A stretch of DNA of 64,000 nucleotides from Nectonema munidae (GCA_030549495.1 JAUIRK010000734.1:62001-126000); one strand, 5' to 3'; shown: positions 34,073-47,300, numbered from the stretch's first letter. Translations and numbers: made by a program. The notes: generated by a model not told the origin, from the sequence alone.

Positions 34073-35147
34073 GGATCTTACTGTCAAATGTCGGCAAGAA
34101 GATGGGAGCACAAACAACAACAAGGAAAAGAAAAATGTTAAAAGCGGTCTTGAACCTCATTGTGAAAAGGTCTAACTCTATACATTTTGTGTGCTTTAAT
34201 TTGAATCTAATGGAGATTGCCCCCTAACTTATCACAAATTAGGTTGAAAATATAGCAACTTCAAATATAATTGCACATAAAATTGTGTTGACTACAAAGT
34301 ACAAGTTTCAAACCGAGTGAATGTTAATTTGGAAGTTATAATAACTTAATAATAATACTACTGTTCCTTTCGTGGTTTCTCGTGTTCCTCACTAATTTTA
34401 CAACAATTTTTGCAACTGCAAATAAATGTTCTTTTCGCGATTTATCAATTTTCCATTTAAAGATTGTATCTCATAAAGATTGTATCTCTGAAATCTGTAT
34501 CAAAGAAACTTTAATAGTATTTATCTTAATAAGTATCCTTTCAATCAAAGAATATATATTTCTAAAAATGAGCCAATCAAATACAATCTATAAATACAAT
34601 TTTATATTGGAAATTTATTTATTAGTCCTTAATCTCAACTTTTGCTCAAGGTTTTGAAGCAAGGTTAAAATAAAACATTATCGAGAAAGCTGCAACTAAT
34701 AATAATTTTTCCCGAAAATTCGCGGCAAGATAAAGAAGCGAAATATATTCAGGAAGACTAAATAACACAGGTGTATACGCATGCAAAGTAACACGACAAA
34801 ATATAGCAAAAATTATATTATTGCATTATTAAAGTGTATTTCTATCGCCCCTCCTCATGCATCGATCTTTGTACGCCGCAAGTTACAAAAAATTTTGGCA
34901 CTTAAACATTTAGTAACTTCTATACTTAGTTAGTACTTAAATCTTATATATCTTTTTATAATTCCAAATACAATTTGATGGCAATAAAGAAATTTGACAA
35001 AGTTCTGTGCCTTTGTTGAAAGTAAGTTTTTGGTTCGAAAGATATTCCCTAAATTTTTGGGCGCTGTTCACTATTAAACGTATAAACAAGCTTAATAACA
35101 CTGACTGTGATGCATCAATAAAGTCGCAAGACACAACAACAACTTAC
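34073..35147. other. DCC: Intron sequence, nothing recognised
   Basis: AT-rich sequence on the 3' side of the first FN1 exon's donor. Minus- and plus-strand frames here have no domain. A GC-richer patch lies at 34,850-34,880. Confidence 0.5.
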
Positions 35148-35433
35148 TTCATATTTAGGAAAGGGAGATCATGAGAAGCGGATTTGGGTTGCAGCTTTTC
35201 ATAATGAAGAAAGTATTTTACATGCTTTTGATTGGAATCTTTTTTCCGAGAAGACATCCAAGAAGTCTCTTCTTCCTCTGAATCATGGGATTTGGATGGA
35301 CGCCAGGAGAGTGTAGCAGAGTTTGCGGAAAGGTCAAAAAGACGAAGTTCAAATTTCGTTATATTCAGCGCCTCACGCGCCCGTAACAATCTTGAAGTAT
35401 GTCTGGGAAAGGATCTCTTTTTTAACACTGATT
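35148..35433 (-). CDS. DCC: Exon: Ig4-FN1 linker and first half of FN type III domain 1
   Basis: A 286-bp exon (phase 1 in, phase 2 out). The acceptor is CCTTTATTTCCTAG and the donor GTAAGT. It begins with a basic linker, then FN1 strands A to C with the core Trp in ATLSWRP and a C strand reading VKYFLHYEKL. A hydrophilic, Glu-, Ser- and Lys-rich insertion of about 25 residues sits between strands B and C. It leaves in phase 2 whereas the next long exon needs phase 1; the candidate microexon at 30,361 resolves this. Confidence 0.82.
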
Positions 35434-36595
35434 CTAGGAAATAAAGGATATACGGTAAAATATGTACTATTGAAACAGGAATCCTTTTCCAAAGTCGCAA
35501 TATATTCTTGTGAATTAGTATTTCTCAGCCTCTTTAATCGACTAACTACTACGAAACATTTAATTGTTTTATCAATCAAGCATATAAAATTGATATAGAT
35601 GCGCGAAAGGTAGAATAAATGGAAGAAGCTCTCTCATTATCTTCTGGATTTAGCCTATTTCTATTTATCGAAAACAATATAGCAAAATATTAAAAGTGTC
35701 AATGCCAGTAGCCGCAAAATACGAGTACCAGTTAAAACTCAAGTTAATTTTTTGGCCGCAAAATAATCCAACATATATCATTTGCAATTAGTATTAATTT
35801 CAGTTTTTGTTAATTAATAAAAAAGCAGCTTGGAATATCTATATATTCACTTTTAACAATAAATATTGTTGGCAAGAGAATGTTTCAACAAGTGTTCATC
35901 TTCCATTTACTGTTTATCGATTAAAATTTCTTTATCTGGCTGCACTGGTAGACATATAAAATAAATGTTTTTACGAATAGGATGTTTAAGACCAAATTTA
36001 TAATGCATTACACGAGTTTGCTAAACAAATAAATTGTAAGGGAATTCAAAAAATAAAAAAATATCCTCGCTAATTTTGACAGAAGACTGCCTTCTTCAGA
36101 GGAAAGAGATATAAGCGGCGAACACAGCTTTCAAACCATTTTCGCCAGCTATTTATTAAATTATTTAAGAAAAATGGAAAATTCGTTGGATGAAAGATTT
36201 AATTGAGATATAAAAACGCTGACTATGAATTTTCGATTAAAAAAACGTGAAACCGCGTAATTCCGATTAGAAATCGTGTAAGATACTTTTATTCCTTTTC
36301 GTATATTGTTTGGTAGAAAATGAATTTAATGCACTAAATTAAATTTACGTCTCAAATTAACAGTGAAGATAAATATATAAAGTCATAAAGTATAAAGTAT
36401 CTGTGGATAGGTTAGTTATGAGAGATAATTATTTAGTTAATTTCGTAGACAGCTATTTAAGCGTCTTGTCTGTTGGTTGAGGCTTTACATCTATGTACAT
36501 TTGGAGATACAACCCCCTTTCACGGTGTAGTTAACTCTTTTGACGTAAAAATATGAAAATAGGATTTCATGCTAAGAATAAAAATAGTGCTATAC
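35434..36595. other. DCC: Intron between Ig4 and FN1 exons
   Basis: A 1.16-kb phase-1 intron of AT-rich sequence with no repeat family or coding segment that I recognise. Confidence 0.55.
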
Positions 36596-36910
36596 TTTCA
36601 GAAGCAATAGTTGGGTTTACGAGAAGTCTGATGTGAGATTCCAATTTAAGTATAGAAGCTGCGTCACTAATACACTGATAGTAAGCCGTATCTGAATCCT
36701 CTACTTTGAGTATGATTAGAGTGTTATTACAGCTTTTGATTCTCCCAAAACTTGCATTTAACGATGAGTGACAGGAATGTGAGATTCGGATACCATTTTT
36801 ATACCAATCAAAGTTTATATCTGAAATGTTTTTTCTCGAACAAACCAATTTCACATTAGATCCAGATACTGCGTAAAGTTTTGTAAAGTTTCTTGAAACA
36901 TTACTTGAAT
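36596..36910 (-). CDS. DCC: Exon: Ig domain 4, whole domain
   Basis: A 315-bp exon in phase 1 at both ends that carries a full Ig domain: cysteine in VKLVC, Trp in FDWYKNG, and DSDTAYYQC. The acceptor is TTCTATTTTTAG and the donor GTATAG. It follows the largest intron of the gene (12.4 kb). A second cysteine pair (SHSCHSS and IKSC) lies in the C' to E region and is not part of the standard Ig core. Confidence 0.87.
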
Positions 36911-37429
36911 CTAAAAATAGAAAAAGGCAAAAGATAATATTCATTTCAAAGCTTCTCAACGCGGTTTCATACCAAATCTTTGACCGACACATTACCGATT
37001 AACATTACACAAAAAGTAAATGGCGGCTTGCCAACTACTTATAATCGTTCATACACTACAAAAGTGTGTCATCAATTACAAAAAACTTTTATAATGTTCT
37101 CCAACAAGGTTCAGTCCTGAGTTCAATTTTTTTTAATTTTTAACCCTCAAACTTCACGTACCTAAAATTCCAGAATGTGCGAAAAATGCGTCCGAAAAAA
37201 GTATTGTTGAAGTTGACGTTTCTTCGGCTTTATGTAATTCAGATCAAAAAGCAATGTGGCTTTCTTCCAAAGAATAAAGCAAGTTTGTTTGAATGTTACA
37301 AAAACGTTTGTAATGAACATTCTGAAAAAGTTCGTGTAAGCAATGCTTCAAAAATTAAAGAATTTTTTGTTTTACATGTGATTTTTTCTATTTTTATATA
37401 AAATAAACTTTAACATAACTCGGAAACTG

Positions 37430-38060
37430 TCTAACAAAAAACAGACTAAAAGTTACACCAACCAAATCCAAGAGCACACTTCTCACAAGCTATAACAAAG
37501 AACATCAACAACAGCAACATCACTTTACCACACAAACATGAAACAAAAAAATGCAATCAACACAGCCATGACTTTTGGACACATAAACAAGGCAGTCACA
37601 AAATGCAGACCGAAAAAAAAGCTGTAAGCACAAACAAGCACAACATTCGGTCAAAACAATTAATGAAAATTACCCATCAATACTACACAAGAATCCTAGA
37701 ATCAATACCACAACTATCAAACAAACACATTCACCCACATCTAATCAGATAAGCTCTTATGAACCTACCTTCTTTAGAACAAAATACTGGGCAGTCCACA
37801 ACCTATGATAAGTGGAACAGAAGCACAGCTCTCCAGGTCAGAAGGAGTACATCTCACATCGAATACAAAATACTCACCCAGATCTTTGCTCTCTTTGTCA
37901 AGGCAGTCCTAAATTGTCCTAACTTAGCTGCCCTCAGAAAACTTGCACACATCAACAATGTCAAACAGCAATGGCCAAAACCTGCAAGGATGGTAGCTTA
38001 TCTCAGTAATGCGCGAGCCCGGGGAACTACAAATACAAAACCAACTTCTTTTAAGTAATC
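37430..38060 (+). repeat. A/C-rich, G-poor island of unknown origin
   Basis: The plus strand becomes A/C-rich with few G over about 600 bp. The frame 37,759-38,058 reads MNLPSLEQNTGQSTTYDKWN, then a basic stretch ending RMVAYLSNARARG. A block around 37,790-37,870 (ATAAGTGGAACAGA, AGCTCTCCAGG, CAGAA, GAGTA, ATCTCACA) recurs at 39,120-39,205. Strand-biased composition and repetition suggest a mobile element I cannot name. It lies in the 12.4-kb intron, antisense to the host gene. Confidence 0.5.
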
Positions 38061-39119
38061 TAAAATCTAAAGCATAGCATTTAAATAAAAATTTTTACAA
38101 TATGACTTCGTAGGAAGTTTTGCCTCGCTTTATACTGTCTACTCAAAACCGAAATTTTGAAATTACCATTTAGCAGAAAAATTATATCTTTACTTTTTCT
38201 GGTTCTTCTCTCAGATGGTTTGAGAATTCTGTTTTTCAGCCGTAATTTGGATTTTTACAAAATAAAAATGACGATATAATCATCATATTGCAATATTCTT
38301 TACTTTTCCATAAAAGGAATTTTACAATTTCTATAGCGAAAAATATTTCAAAGTATTAAAATATTATTGATAAAATATTTCTCTGATCGATGGTTCACGA
38401 CCAGAAAGCAGACTCACTGCGAAATATCACACATAAGAGATCATTTTATTAAAAAGAAAGACAGGAGTTAAAAGAATTTTCTCAACTTCTATTCTCATCA
38501 TTTGTCAAAAGTTATTCTTCATATAAAATGAATTAGTTAGATATATTGATTACTCTGAACTGAGACTTCTTAAAATTTTATTTTAAAATTAATTGTTAAA
38601 ATTTTTACAGGAAAATTTTACCAAACCAGATGACCATATCTTATATAAATTTTCATTGTAACTACCTATACATATATTGAGTTAGTAAAGTAAATACTTT
38701 GAAAACATTTGGAACTTGGGTCTAGAAATATACAGATATGAAGTCGTGAATTTAAATTTGGTACTTTTAGTAGAAATTGAAAGCGTAAAATGTTCCAAAG
38801 AAAATTTGGAATATGGATAAATTATTCCATTCCCATAATTTCAAGTCAAAATAAAGTCAAAAAATATTTATTCCATTAGTTCCCAATAAGCAGGCAATAA
38901 TTAAGTTATAAAAAACTAGGATACTTTTTAGTAAAAATCGTTTACTACAGTTTTTATTCCAATTTTACATGCTCATAATTATTAAGTTTGGACGTTTTAG
39001 AGTGTTAGTTGACATTTTGAAGAGGGGCAAAAATATCATCCCCTCCGGCCGGCATTCAAGATAGGTACACGGCTCCCTCTACTGCACTTAAATGTGTACA
39101 ACTGTACTCACTATGCCAT

Positions 39120-39205
39120 TCTTACTGGAAACACCACCACATGTCATAAGTGGAACAGAATAATAGCTCTCCAGGCCAGAAAGAGTAAATCTCACAAGAC
39201 TCCGC
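39120..39205 (+). repeat. Second partial copy of the A/C-rich repeat
   Basis: It shares the ordered blocks ATAAGTGGAACAGA, TAGCTCTCCAGGCCAGAA and GAGTAAATCTCACA with 37,790-37,870, with about one difference in six. Only the central part of the unit is present. A C-rich patch at 39,040-39,075 precedes it. Confidence 0.6.
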
Positions 39206-42200
39206 TATTTATAAAATAAAGGATAAACTAACATTTTCTATCATTCACAATATCACAAAAGATTGAAAGCATTGGAAAAATATAAAAATTTGAACAAAAT
39301 AAAATTCCTTCGTCTACTTACAAGTTATGTTAACAAAAATTGGAAAGAAATCGCAAAAGCACTGCCGACTATTCAAAAGACAATTTGAAAATAAAAAAGT
39401 GAAGCATTAAATAAAATCAGTATCACCCAATAAAAGTGCTATACTTTTGAAATATGTAACAAAAGGCTTGAATGTTTGAATTATATTTAGCAAATATAAT
39501 CAAATTATTTACCATAACTTGTACATTCTATTGCGTTAATTTAACTCATTTGGTTATTGTAATCGAGAATAAGGCTCAAATTCGGATTCAATATTATATC
39601 AAATGAAATCAAAATTGATTGGAAAATTAAAAAAAATCCTTTTCAGCTAATTATATAATAGGAGATATGTAGGATAAAAATATCAACTTAATGTTCAAAA
39701 AAATAATAAAAGTTTATTTTTTCTCAAATACAAAAATCTCTTAAAATTTGTGAATTTCAGTCACCTAGTTTGGCAGCATTTTAGAGAAATTTTCTTCCAC
39801 TCCCAAATACTAAATTATAGAGAAGGAGTTAAAAAATTGGGAAGTTCTTTTTGTTTAAAGCTTAAATTTTTTGGCGGGCAAGGTTGACATCAATTTTTAA
39901 GCCAAAAATGTTGATATTTGAAAAAAATAAGACTCAATAATTTTTAAAAATTAAAAAAAGTACGATAAAATAGAGCCGATTCTACATGTCTTGATATAAA
40001 AATGTGAAAAAACCTTTCTATTTTTTGAGTATGTGCAATCAAGATGTTGAAAATGGGATGATTACGAACTAAATCTGAAAAAGTCTCAAATATTTCATGA
40101 TTTTTTCATGAGTTATAAGTTCTTTAATTTCATATAAAAAATTTATTAAATAAGCTCCTAATAGCGAAATCTCAAAATTTTGCTTTCTCTTAAGGACCAA
40201 TGACTTCAATCTCAAGTAATTCCGTAATCAGGGATTAATGACATTACACATTTAGATTTCCCGAAAAAGATAAAGTAAGTATAGGCTTTAATAATTTTCA
40301 TAATTCATCTTCATCATATATGAAAATTGTCTTTAAAAATGAAAAAACAAGAAAATGTTAGATATAAATATGCGTTACTATCAAAAGAGTGATAAAATTT
40401 TTCATTCTAATAGCGCTCAAAGGAGTGAAAAATCAAAAGAGTAGAATTTTTATCGCTCAATTATCATGTCATTTTTTGATTTGCCACTCTTTTGAATTTC
40501 TAAAAAAAATTTTTGCCAGTATTTTGTTGTATCACACTTTTTAGCAACGCCCCTTTTCTCAAATTTAGAACTAAAAAAAGACCGTTTAGAAGTAAAAATG
40601 GTATATATAAGATTCTCTTGAAATTTATATAATATTAGAAGAAATAAAAATAAATTTTTTATTTTATTATTAAACATCATTGAATTTTATAAGTAATAAA
40701 TTTTTTCGATTTTTTCTTTTCGATGAAAAAATTATTTTCACTCATTATACATTTACACACAATAATTATCTTATTTACAAAATAACACAACACATTTATA
40801 ATGCCAAGTTTGTGATTTATGATGTTATGTAAAAATCTTTATATGAGGAGATAAAAAGTAATGAATATCTTTCCACATTAAAATAAAAGTCTTTCATGGT
40901 TTCCTTTCTCCAAATCATCATTGATAATTTCAAAGTATATTCACTTTGAATATCTTTATTATTGATTTTCTGTAAATGGTTAAATGAAAACATACAGCAT
41001 CATCAGTTGGGTGCGTCTAAAAGTCTGTCTTAAATGAGCCTTTTGAAATTTTACATAGATTTACTTTTATGCTTTGTAGATTTTCAAGTAAACTTTTTAT
41101 AATTGTCATATAAAAATAGAACAATGCGTATTTTAGGATGGTTGAGAGTAGTTTGCAAATTGGATTATCGCTATCAGAGAAGACAAGCCAATCCGAGACC
41201 GCTTTCCAATTTAACATCTTTATTGTAAGATTGAAAAATTATAAAAACGTCTCAAAAATATTAAATTTTAAATAAATTTAAACTTTATCTGTATATTGTT
41301 GACGTTGACGAAAGGGATTCTTTGCGAGGTTCAATACACGGCAAACCTTTTTCAATTCAACTTTTATATATCAGGTAGGCTATGCAAGGTATTATGAAAA
41401 ATAGTGAAAAATTTTGAAAAAGTAAAAAATATAGCGTATTTAATATGGCGGTTGACGGTAAAAAAAACTCAAATTTTATCTAGAAACACATTTCAAGTCT
41501 TTAAAAATAGCAGAAAAGCATGGGTGATCCCTTGGTATATATTTGTATCTTGGGTATGATGCGATCGGAATAAATTACGTTGAAAATTGCGCATAGTAGG
41601 AAGGAAAATTCGGTATATCAAATAGAATTAATATTCTTAGGAGATTTGGAAGAAAAAGTAGGAGAATATAGGAGTGCAATCTTGCAGAAAAGAACACTAA
41701 TGAAATTCTCTGATCAAAGTTGGAAGTGTAATAAGGAGGATAATTAGTTTTAGAATATGCAGTCAATATCCTTGCACTACGCAACGGAAGCAGACATGCA
41801 AAGAATGCGACCTAGAAGAGGAGTCTTTGATAAAGTAATTAATCCAAAAGTTGAAAATCAATTAAATTTTAATTAATAATGATGATGAAAAGCATGATTA
41901 TTCGAATCATGAGGATGATATCTACGTTATCAGCTAGGCTTTTTATCCAGTACCTTTGCAGAAAGAAGATCATTGATAAATATTTTTAAGAGATCATTCA
42001 CAGAGTGATGAGATAAGAAGCACACGTTTTTTGTTATTTCGTCTTTAATTTTGCATATGTTGACAGGATCAGCTTGGGAGATGTTTAAGATTTTTGACTG
42101 GGAAATGAGAGAATTTTTCTTTTTAAATTTTTTGTAATTCAAGGCCTTTTAGTTATTATGGCACTCTTTATTAAATATTAAATTTAAAAAGAGGAGATAA

Positions 42201-42460
42201 ATTGTGTTTTTAGCAATTTTTCTCTAACTGTGCGGATATATTCTCTACTGGGAAGAGGCAGTAACTGAACTGGTATTGACGTTAAAATGGCGTGAGATAA
42301 GTTAAGAACACGTCGCTTGAGCTAACAATAGATAGACGCACTAGTTATCTATTATCAAGGGAAAATATTTTGGGGACGTTTTTCAATAAGAGAATGTAAA
42401 CAATTTGCGGGTTCTCCAAATTTTTGTATATCGGAATGGGTTGAATTTGTTTATTTGCGA
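39206..42460. other. DCC: Intron sequence, nothing recognised
   Basis: Long AT-rich intronic stretch. A weak local repetition of CAAAAGAGT and ATCGCTCAA words occurs around 40,378-40,465. No coding segment is supported. Confidence 0.5.
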
Positions 42461-42464
42461 ATTT

Positions 42465-42610
42465 TCATGATCCGTACCGAGGGTTTGAACTGTGAATTAA
42501 GAAAGGTCCACGCTAATTCTTGCAGTGTAGTCCAATGTTGATATCAAGGAAAGGATACTTCTATGCTTGCACACAACCATATTTTCAAGTATCACTGCAA
42601 GATTTATATT
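42465..42610 (+). repeat. Unknown dispersed repeat, left part, copy 2
   Basis: It matches 885-1,020 in order: TTTTCATGATCCGTA, GGTTTGAACTGTGAAT, CAGTGTAGTCCAATGTTGAT, CACACAACCATATTTTCAAG, TATCACTG. The right part of the same presumed element (43,383 onwards) lies about 780 bp further on. Confidence 0.6.
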
Positions 42611-43382
42611 TCCATTCGGTTTATTTTACAAAAAGATTTTCGTGTTTATTAGAGTGAAGAACGGAGTGTGAGAGCAAAACCGGCGCTACCTATTCGTTTT
42701 TTGACAATTATTCTTCTAGTTTTGGACCGCAAAAATTTCAATACGAAACATATGAGTAAAGAACTTTCCATTTTCATGCAATATATTATAGTATGAATGG
42801 AAACTGATTCTCCTGAAAGCATATATGCTTATACACGATTGTTGGTTTGCAGGTTGATTGTAGGATGTATACGTTGACTTTGGGTGGTTGAGAGTCTATT
42901 TATAGACTTCCGAGTGGATGCGCGTCTACAAAATTTGAGGCAAAGTCCATTTCTCCCTCTCCAAAGGAAGAATCTCTCCTCAAAAAGAATGTCTATTGCA
43001 CGTGCATACTTCCTATACAAGCTTAGATAGTATTAGATAAATCATAATGAAAAAAAGGAACCCTGTTTAAAATTTTTTTATTTTCCTCTTTTTTACTTTG
43101 CTGCCTTTATCAATGCCAATTTAATGGATACGTTTTTATGAGTGTAGGAATGTATAAAGAAACAATTTGAAAGAATAGTCATTATTTGTTATAAGCAAAA
43201 ATACGAGACGAGAATGTAAAGAAAGAAATTTAAGAGAATTTGAGCTGTAGAATAGTGAAATGAAAAAAGTAAGAACAGTTGATATACAACATGGGAATGA
43301 ATCTTCACAACCTCTCTAAAATTCCTCATCGAATCTCTTGCTTGAATAAGTTTAAAATTATTTCTCTTTTTCATTGCCAATT

Positions 43383-43885
43383 TTTCAGCATATCAGTATA
43401 AAGTTCAATCAAAATTATTTTTATTTTGTGAAAGAAGTTGTATTTCAGATCTGTAACATGATATGGTAAATGTTCCTACGTGTAACATTAGTAATGCTCT
43501 AAAGCAGGGGTCGGCAAAGTGGTCGATATCGACCTCTGGGGGTCAATAACAGATCTTTAGGGTCGATAAGATAGACAAACTTACCAAATTGTGCTATATT
43601 TTTTTACTTTATAGTAGTAATCAATCTCCTTTTTCTTTTAAAACATAGCTTAGGACATTTTATAGTATAGGATATAAGAAACATTTTTGGTTTGTATTTT
43701 TCTCATTGTTGAACATTGATTAAAATTTTTATGAAACATTTCTATCTGGAATGGGGGTTGATGTGAAGAAAAATGTTCTATGAAGGGGTGGACGGGTAAA
43801 AAAGTTTACCGATCGCTGCTCTAAAGTGATACTCTAGTATAGAAAATTCTGGAAAAAAAATGTTATAAAATCGCCCAGCACTAAA
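43383..43885 (+). repeat. Unknown dispersed repeat, right part, split by a MITE
   Basis: The segments 43,383-43,504 and 43,819-43,885 together align with 10,801-10,983. The interruption is exactly the hAT MITE with its 8-bp duplication. Shared words include TTTTGTGAAAGAA, GTAACATGATAT, GTAATGCTCT and AAAATGTTATAAA. Confidence 0.7.
43505..43818. mobile_element. hAT MITE, 314 bp, exact 8-bp target duplication
   Basis: It begins CAGGGGTCGGCAAAGTGGTC and ends AGTTTACCGATCGCTG; the ends are imperfect inverted repeats of about 16 bp. CTCTAAAG occurs immediately before (43,497-43,504) and after (43,819-43,826), an exact 8-bp duplication. The interior is AT-rich and non-coding. CAGGGGTCGGCAAA is a common hAT terminus. 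Insertion into an older repeat makes it the younger of the two. Confidence 0.88.
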
Positions 43886-43954
43886 TTATCTTCTTGTTCA
43901 CTTAAATCTCTTCTCTTTGACCTTCGGACCCCTGGGAAGACTCCTCGTGTCCTC

Positions 43955-44330
43955 CCCCCCCCCCCCCCCCCCCTCCCCTTCTTTTTTTTTAATTGGCCGG
44001 TTGTTTTTTTTTTTTCCTTCTTTTTTTTGGGTTGTCTTTTCTGGGGGGCGTTTTTTTTTCTACCTTCCCACAAAAAACACCCCCCCCCCCCCAAAAAAAT
44101 ATAAATATATAAACCCCCCCTCCCCAAAAAAAACCAAAACAAATAACCATTACATTTCCTAAACACCCCCACCGTTCCGATTACGACACCGCAACAATGA
44201 CGAGATCAGTCCCGACTGGCGCAAACTCTGTTTCGTTCTAGAGCCCGATTGCCCCCCCCTTAAACCCCTCCTTTTTTCCAAAATACAAAACTTAATTTCC
44301 CCCCCTTCCTTTCCTCCCTTCTTCCCTATA
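43955..44330. repeat. Homopolymer-rich block, possibly low-quality sequence
   Basis: It is dominated by runs of C, T and A (for example a C run of about 20 near 43,957 and several T runs of 8-12), with GC-richer normal sequence only at about 44,170-44,260. Frames through it translate to Pro/Phe/Gly repeats and are not genes. Nothing else in the window looks like this. An assembly or base-calling fault is at least as likely as biology. Confidence 0.7.
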
Positions 44331-47300
44331 GGCTTTACAACAAAACTTCTTTTATAGCTTAGTTCAGTCAAATTAAAATATTTCGATTAAATAAATAGAA
44401 TTGAGTGTTGACAAGCGATTGAATAGACAGAAGAGGTGCTTTCATAGCGACGGAAAAAAGACTTGAATGTTTAAAGAAAAATTGTGATCATGATATCGAT
44501 TTGAAGTGAGGTATGAGTAAAAAACATGCTACTGTTGGAAATGTAGAGAAGTGAAGATCACTCATAATATGAAGTTAGTGGTGAAGATTTGGTGAAATCG
44601 TTGAAGACGCGTTCGATTGAATTTTCAAAAAGCTTCTAGCTATGTGTGGTTTGTACACTGGGATTAAATATGAGAATGTGAATGATAAAAATTGAAGATA
44701 AAAAAGAAAGAAATAAACTTAATTAAATATTGATAAAAAAGAAAGTGTATTCTTTTTAATTTGCAAATTTGGGAAGAAGATTGATACAAAAAATTATCAC
44801 ACATCTACACAAAGAAAATAGAGAATTGGATTATAGCTTTTTAGAGTGTAAACGTCACTAACATATCAATATACAGAAAAGTGAGTTAAATTATTTAATT
44901 AATTATTGAATGTGCACTCTAAGCATGTAAAGCGGCTCACAGAAATGAAATTAATTGAGTAACGACGAAAATAGTAGCTTTTTAGGACCCAAGATCAATG
45001 ATTCACAATATTTTACAATTTTAAAACATTCTTCATAATTGATTACAAAAGTGCAAAAATAATTTTCCACTTAAAAGTTATTTCCATTCTCCATTTTTAG
45101 CGAGTTCCTTTATTCTATATTTTCTTTTCATTCTATTCTTCCCATATTAATTCGAAAGTTACTTTTCCAACAAATTGAGATCCTTCAGGAAAAATTTACA
45201 ATATTTTTAGTAAAAGGTGAATGCTACATCTGATTTCTAACAGTTATGATATTTTGATTTGATTTCTTAATGGAGCGCAAAACCGAAATCCAAAATTTAA
45301 CCTTGAAAAATGAAAAATACATGTGCTTTTCAAGAATTCATATATACTTGGTTTCAAGAAACTTATTTTTACCAACTGTTTTGTCTTTAGCACAATATCA
45401 AATTGTTCAATTCGAGAAACACCTTTTTATACACGTTTTAGGTATTTTTAACACATTTTCAAAAAGAAACTGAAACTACATTTTAAATTCAAATCAAATA
45501 TATTCATGGACAAATTTGATATTAAAAATAAGTTTTAATATAAAAAAAATAAGTTTATAAATTATTTAGACAAGGAAACTAGCCTTTTTTCTGATCGATT
45601 TTTTTTCAAAATATCTTTGCAAGGTATGAAAATTATCTGGCAAAAGCTTTAATTAAATTTGATTAAATTAAATTGATATTATTTGGGAGATTAATTCAAA
45701 AACTAAAATTCTTTTTTGGTCCTTGTTAACATTTATATTGAGGTCACATATAACACAATGTCTTTTTTACGCACAAAATAAGTTGACATTCTAAGGCTTC
45801 TAAGGCTAAATATGTGTATCATAAAAAATACAATTACAAGATGGGTCTATCGGATTAGCGAATAATACCGGCAGGAGTATTTGCTTGCTAAAAATTGTTC
45901 GTGCCCGTTTGTGAATGTCAGAATAACCAGGGAGAAAAAGATACGAAAATACACTAAAGTCAATATTGTTTCGGATTCGAATAATGGAGTATCGAATAAA
46001 CGACGTCTGATTACCAATGAGTTTTGTGATACAAGCCTTTTCATTTAGTCTTCAGAAGACAGATATTTTTGACTTACGAACACCAAATACTGAATCGACT
46101 GAATCAAGAATTCTATTCGCCAAAGATTCTCAAAAATTTCTGTTTCGTCAACGTTTAAATTCACTGAAACAATATGTCTTTAGAAATAATTTCCAGAAAA
46201 TAATTTGCCTTGACTGGGATTTGACAATAAACGTCTGAAAGTCGCGTCCAGCCTGCTCAAGAGTTACTATTTTCATTCAATTATTAAGTCTATACTTTAT
46301 ATCCTAATCGCATTTCATCATCATATACGCAGAAAAGTTTCTGGCACGAATTTTGCTTTTTCAAGCGTGTAAAAAGTGTCGGAATTGTTTTGGCTAGACA
46401 CTCTAAAACATTTGGCAAAGCTATAAAAATCTAGGCATTATTTATCACACCAAATCCTCGGTAGCGTTCCCTGTTAAGTTTTTAAATAAAACTCCCTGAC
46501 TTCTCCATGACTGTGTTTGTCAAAATTCCCTGATAAGATTTCTCGACAACTACTGCTATTTCAATGGAATTTTTCATTTACAGAAAGGTTTTGCATTTTA
46601 ATATTTGATCTAATGTTTTGAGCACGCTTAAATTCAACAAAAAGCCCTGGAAGGATGGAAAATACAAGCAAAACTAATACCTATACATACATATACCCTG
46701 GGTAAACCTGTATAAAAAAATTAAAGTAACTACAAATTTGAAAATCTGTTAGAGGCACAATACATATCACATAATAGTACTGATAGAAAAAAAAATTGTG
46801 CAATAATTCTAAAATCTTGAAAAGCGATAATGTATTTTGAAAAGCTGAAAGGTATTACTGAAAATGAAGCAGCATCATAGTGCATGTATATGAATAATTT
46901 AAATAACAATCTGAAATACTATCACTTCAATTGCTCTATTTCTGCAATCTATCAACGTTATATAACTCTTTCCTGCATCTTTGAATTTTAATCATTTTGC
47001 ATTTAGAGCAGTTATCTGTGTTCTTTCCATTGCTTTACGTTCTTCGATGGATTATGGATAGCAATTACATACGCATCTAAACATTTTATAAAATACCCGG
47101 TCCGCACAGAATTCCCTCAACTTATTTCCTGACTTCTCCATGATTTTTCTAAAAAACGACATTTTATTAAACTTCTCTGCCTTCTCCTTGATATAACACC
47201 TTTTTTTACGATTTAGTTCCCTTTAACATTTCACACATACGCAGCACAAATTACTAAAATTAAAAAATGTAAGAATCAATTGGAAGCAAAGAGATTTTGC

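Noticed and set aside
43834-44371. Frames of 70-112 residues in the homopolymer block
   Set aside because: Low-complexity translation of a suspect sequence block.
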